Assembly: GCA_015665275.1 (NCBI GenBank)
Contig: JADFAL010000102.1
Coordinates: 1-35,208 of the forward strand
From: Flavobacteriales bacterium
GTDB lineage: Bacteria; Bacteroidota; Bacteroidia; Flavobacteriales_D; Crocinitomicaceae
Direction: 5' to 3'
Length of the DNA: 35,208 bases
In this document: piece by piece, positions 33,944 through 35,208 of the stretch
Layout: every line of letters begins with the position of its first letter
How positions within the stretch are numbered: position 1 is the first letter of the stretch
The notes under the pieces: generated by a model
Database searches by the model: none
The model's input: the letters and a program-made list of their open reading frames with translations, nothing else
What the model was told of the DNA's origin: nothing
Position numbers and translations under genes: made by a program

Positions 33944-34469
33944 TTCCTAATTCTTCTAATTTCACTTTTAAGTATGCCCTTGCACGGGAGTACTGACTCT
34001 TAGACGTATTTTCTGATATGTTTAGTTGCACGGCGATCTCTTTATGTGAATATCCTTCGATTGCAAACATGTTAAAAACAACTCTGTATCCATCCGGTAA
34101 ATCATTCACTATCTTCATGAGATCCTCCGCAGCTAAACCTTCCACAATGTGGTTGTTCAGTTCTAATTTGTAATCGACATCATCTACGTTTACATTGTCT
34201 TTAAACTTGACGTTTCGTCGTATTTCATCCAATGCCGTATTCACAATAATTCTTCGAATCCAACCTTCCAATGAGCCATTTCCTGAGTAATTGGAAAGCT
34301 TAGTGAATACTTTTACAAATCCATCTTGCAGTACATCCTCCGCTTGCTCGGTATTTTTCGCATAACGCATACAAACACCCAGCATCTTCGGAGCAAACTT
34401 TTCAAATAACGCACGCTGTGCTCTGGCATCGCCCTTCAAACACTTTTTCACCAAAGCCGATTCCTCCAT
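33933..34469 (-). CDS. ECF RNA polymerase sigma factor (sigma-70 family)
   Basis: The 178-residue product has region 2 (LFEKFAPKMLGVCMRYAKNTEQAEDVLQDGFVKVF, with the DVLQDGF core-binding signature and GWIRRI) and region 4 (LPDGYRVVFNMFAIEGYSHKEIAVQLNIS, then SQYSRARAYLKVKL, a helix-turn-helix for the -35 element), with no regions 1 or 3. It directs RNA polymerase to a special promoter set. The overlapping downstream gene is its likely anti-sigma factor. An ECF-type promoter motif (GCAACC-N16-GGTCTT) upstream suggests that it activates its own operon. Confidence 0.93.
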   Translation of the reverse strand: MEESALVKKCLKGDARAQRALFEKFAPKMLGVCMRYAKNTEQAEDVLQDGFVKVFTKLSNYSGNGSLEGWIRRIIVNTALDEIRRNVKFKDNVNVDDVDYKLELNNHIVEGLAAEDLMKIVNDLPDGYRVVFNMFAIEGYSHKEIAVQLNISENTSKSQYSRARAYLKVKLEELGIER

Positions 34470-34487
34470 AAACAGCGCTTATTCTTG

Positions 34488-34516
34488 AAGACCTAAAAAT
34501 GGTAAAAAAGGTTGCA
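34488..34516 (-). promoter_or_regulatory. Candidate autoregulated ECF promoter
   Basis: On the minus strand TGCAACC (34516-34510) and GGTCTT (34493-34488) are 16 bases apart. The AAC of the first and GTC of the second match the general ECF -35 (AAC) and -10 (CGTC-like) pattern. Transcription would start near 34481, 12 bases before the sigma gene. No TAnnTTTG box is found there. Confidence 0.5.
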
Positions 34517-34520
34517 TCCA

Positions 34521-34537
34521 CCCGAAAATATGTCGGG
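34521..34537. repeat. Small inverted repeat between sigma gene and TlpA-like gene
   Basis: CCCGA (34521-34525) and TCGGG (34533-34537) flank a 7-base AT-rich spacer, just upstream of the ECF-type -35 element. It could be an operator for either divergent gene, but it is short. Confidence 0.35.
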
Positions 34538-34580
34538 AAATGGGGCAATTATCTTATTTTCGTGACTCCAAAAACTGTAC

Positions 34581-35208
34581 ATGAAATATCAGGCGATCCT
34601 ATTACTCACCTTTGTCACAACATTTGGATTCGCGCAAGAAACGGCATTTCCCAAACTAAAAAAAGGGCGATGGGTTGCTGGATTGCGACTAAATGAGAAA
34701 GATGTTCTTCCTTTTGAAATGGAAGTGCAAAAAATCGATGATAGCTACGAATTTTATGTTGTGAATGGTGATGAAATGATTAAAATGCAATCACCTGAAT
34801 TAAAAAATGATAGCTTACACGTTCGCTTTCCCTACTTCAATTCCGTACTTGTATTCGCAGCTGACGGTAAGAAGGATATCAAAGGGTATTGGCAGAACTT
34901 CAATAAAAAAAATTATACCATTCCTTTTGCCGCTAAAAGATCAAAGAAGAATTCACGCTTCTCTGAAACGAAGAAAAAGGCAGATATGCTTACTCAAGTT
35001 GGCGGGAAATGGGAAGTTACTTTCGGAGAAGGGTCTGATTCAGAATATCCGGCAGTAGGAATTTTTAATCAGGAAGAAGAAGTAGTGAACGGAACCTTCC
35101 TAACAGAAACAGGCGATTATCGTTATTTGGCGGGAAATGTAACCGAAGATAGCCTCTTCCTTTCTTGTTTTGATGGATCACATGCCTTCTTATTTAAAGC
35201 AAAGAAAA
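34581..35208 (+). CDS. TlpA-family thiol-disulfide reductase, N-terminal part (3' end outside window)
   Basis: The frame opens at ATG 34581 and stays open for 209 codons to the window edge. The N-terminus is a signal peptide (MKYQAILLLTFVTTFGFAQ). The visible region has GRWVAGLRLNEKDVLPFEME, TQVGGKWEVTFGEG, and NGTFLTETGDYRYLAGNVTE with LFLSCFDGSHAFLFKAKK. I recognise the last segment from the N-terminal domain that precedes the thioredoxin fold in TlpA-like proteins of Bacteroidota. The CxxC active site would lie beyond the edge and was not seen. Expected location is the periplasm, perhaps lipid-anchored or soluble. It is divergent from the sigma gene with a 111-base spacer. Confidence 0.7.
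   Translation, partial: MKYQAILLLTFVTTFGFAQETAFPKLKKGRWVAGLRLNEKDVLPFEMEVQKIDDSYEFYVVNGDEMIKMQSPELKNDSLHVRFPYFNSVLVFAADGKKDIKGYWQNFNKKNYTIPFAAKRSKKNSRFSETKKKADMLTQVGGKWEVTFGEGSDSEYPAVGIFNQEEEVVNGTFLTETGDYRYLAGNVTEDSLFLSCFDGSHAFLFKAKK

Noticed and set aside
34499-34696. Plus-strand frame at the start of the TlpA-like gene
   Set aside because: It overlaps the sigma promoter and the signal peptide-bearing frame from 34581, which matches a known family.

Overview
The window looks like a chromosomal segment of a marine or freshwater Bacteroidota, most likely class Flavobacteriia near the Cryomorphaceae/Crocinitomicaceae. The evidence is: several secreted proteins with type IX secretion (T9SS) C-terminal sorting domains, a three-gene sdhCAB operon with a single-chain cytochrome b subunit, the long form of IspG, a DUF4175 / RsbW-like ATPase / YbeY / MnmG operon, and -7 promoter boxes of the form TAnnTTTG. 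This is inferred from gene content; no 16S gene is present.

Layout, left to right. At 1-1143 (-) is a glycosyltransferase running off the edge, then a doubtful small ORF. mnmE (-) follows, then a T9SS cargo (-), tadA (-), an LD-carboxypeptidase (+), a lactate/malate dehydrogenase-like gene (-) and a very small T9SS cargo (-). The sdhCAB operon (+, 7774-11495) ends in a strong terminator. Three tandem paralogous PA-domain T9SS proteins (+, 11723-17262) follow, each with its own terminator. Next come a GNAT acetyltransferase overlapping a small membrane protein gene (+), an outer-membrane beta-barrel protein (-), and a minus-strand operon of desaturase, MmcQ/YjbR protein and S4-domain protein. 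After ispG (+) lies the largest gene-free stretch (23362-23715). The minus-strand operon DUF4175 - ATP-binding protein - ybeY - mnmG spans 29888-23716. gltX-folB (+), a tRNA-Cys, a multi-pass membrane protein (+), an ECF sigma factor with a membrane-anchored partner carrying a gliding-motility/T9SS-type C-terminal domain (-), and the start of a TlpA-like thiol-disulfide reductase (+) complete the window.

How the parts fit. Most genes are housekeeping: respiration (Sdh), isoprenoids (IspG), folate (FolB), peptidoglycan recycling (LdcA), lipid desaturation, and translation (GltX, tRNA-Cys, YbeY and the anticodon-loop modifiers MnmE, MnmG and TadA). MnmE and MnmG act as one complex on wobble uridines although their genes lie about 21 kb apart. 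The cell-surface theme is the run of T9SS cargo plus a sigma/anti-sigma pair whose sensor ends in a T9SS-type domain.

Most notable observations: (1) a perfect 16-bp parS centromere palindrome just upstream of mnmG with two near-matches within 2.2 kb, suggesting a ParB-loading, origin-proximal locus; (2) the ECF sigma / CHU_C-domain anti-sigma pair with a candidate autoregulated promoter; (3) the triplicated PA-domain surface proteins with mosaic similarity; (4) a 122-residue cargo that is little more than a signal peptide and a sorting domain; (5) promoters placed so close to start codons that mnmE and ldcA may be translated from leaderless mRNAs. No insertion sequences, CRISPR arrays, prophage or defence genes were seen.
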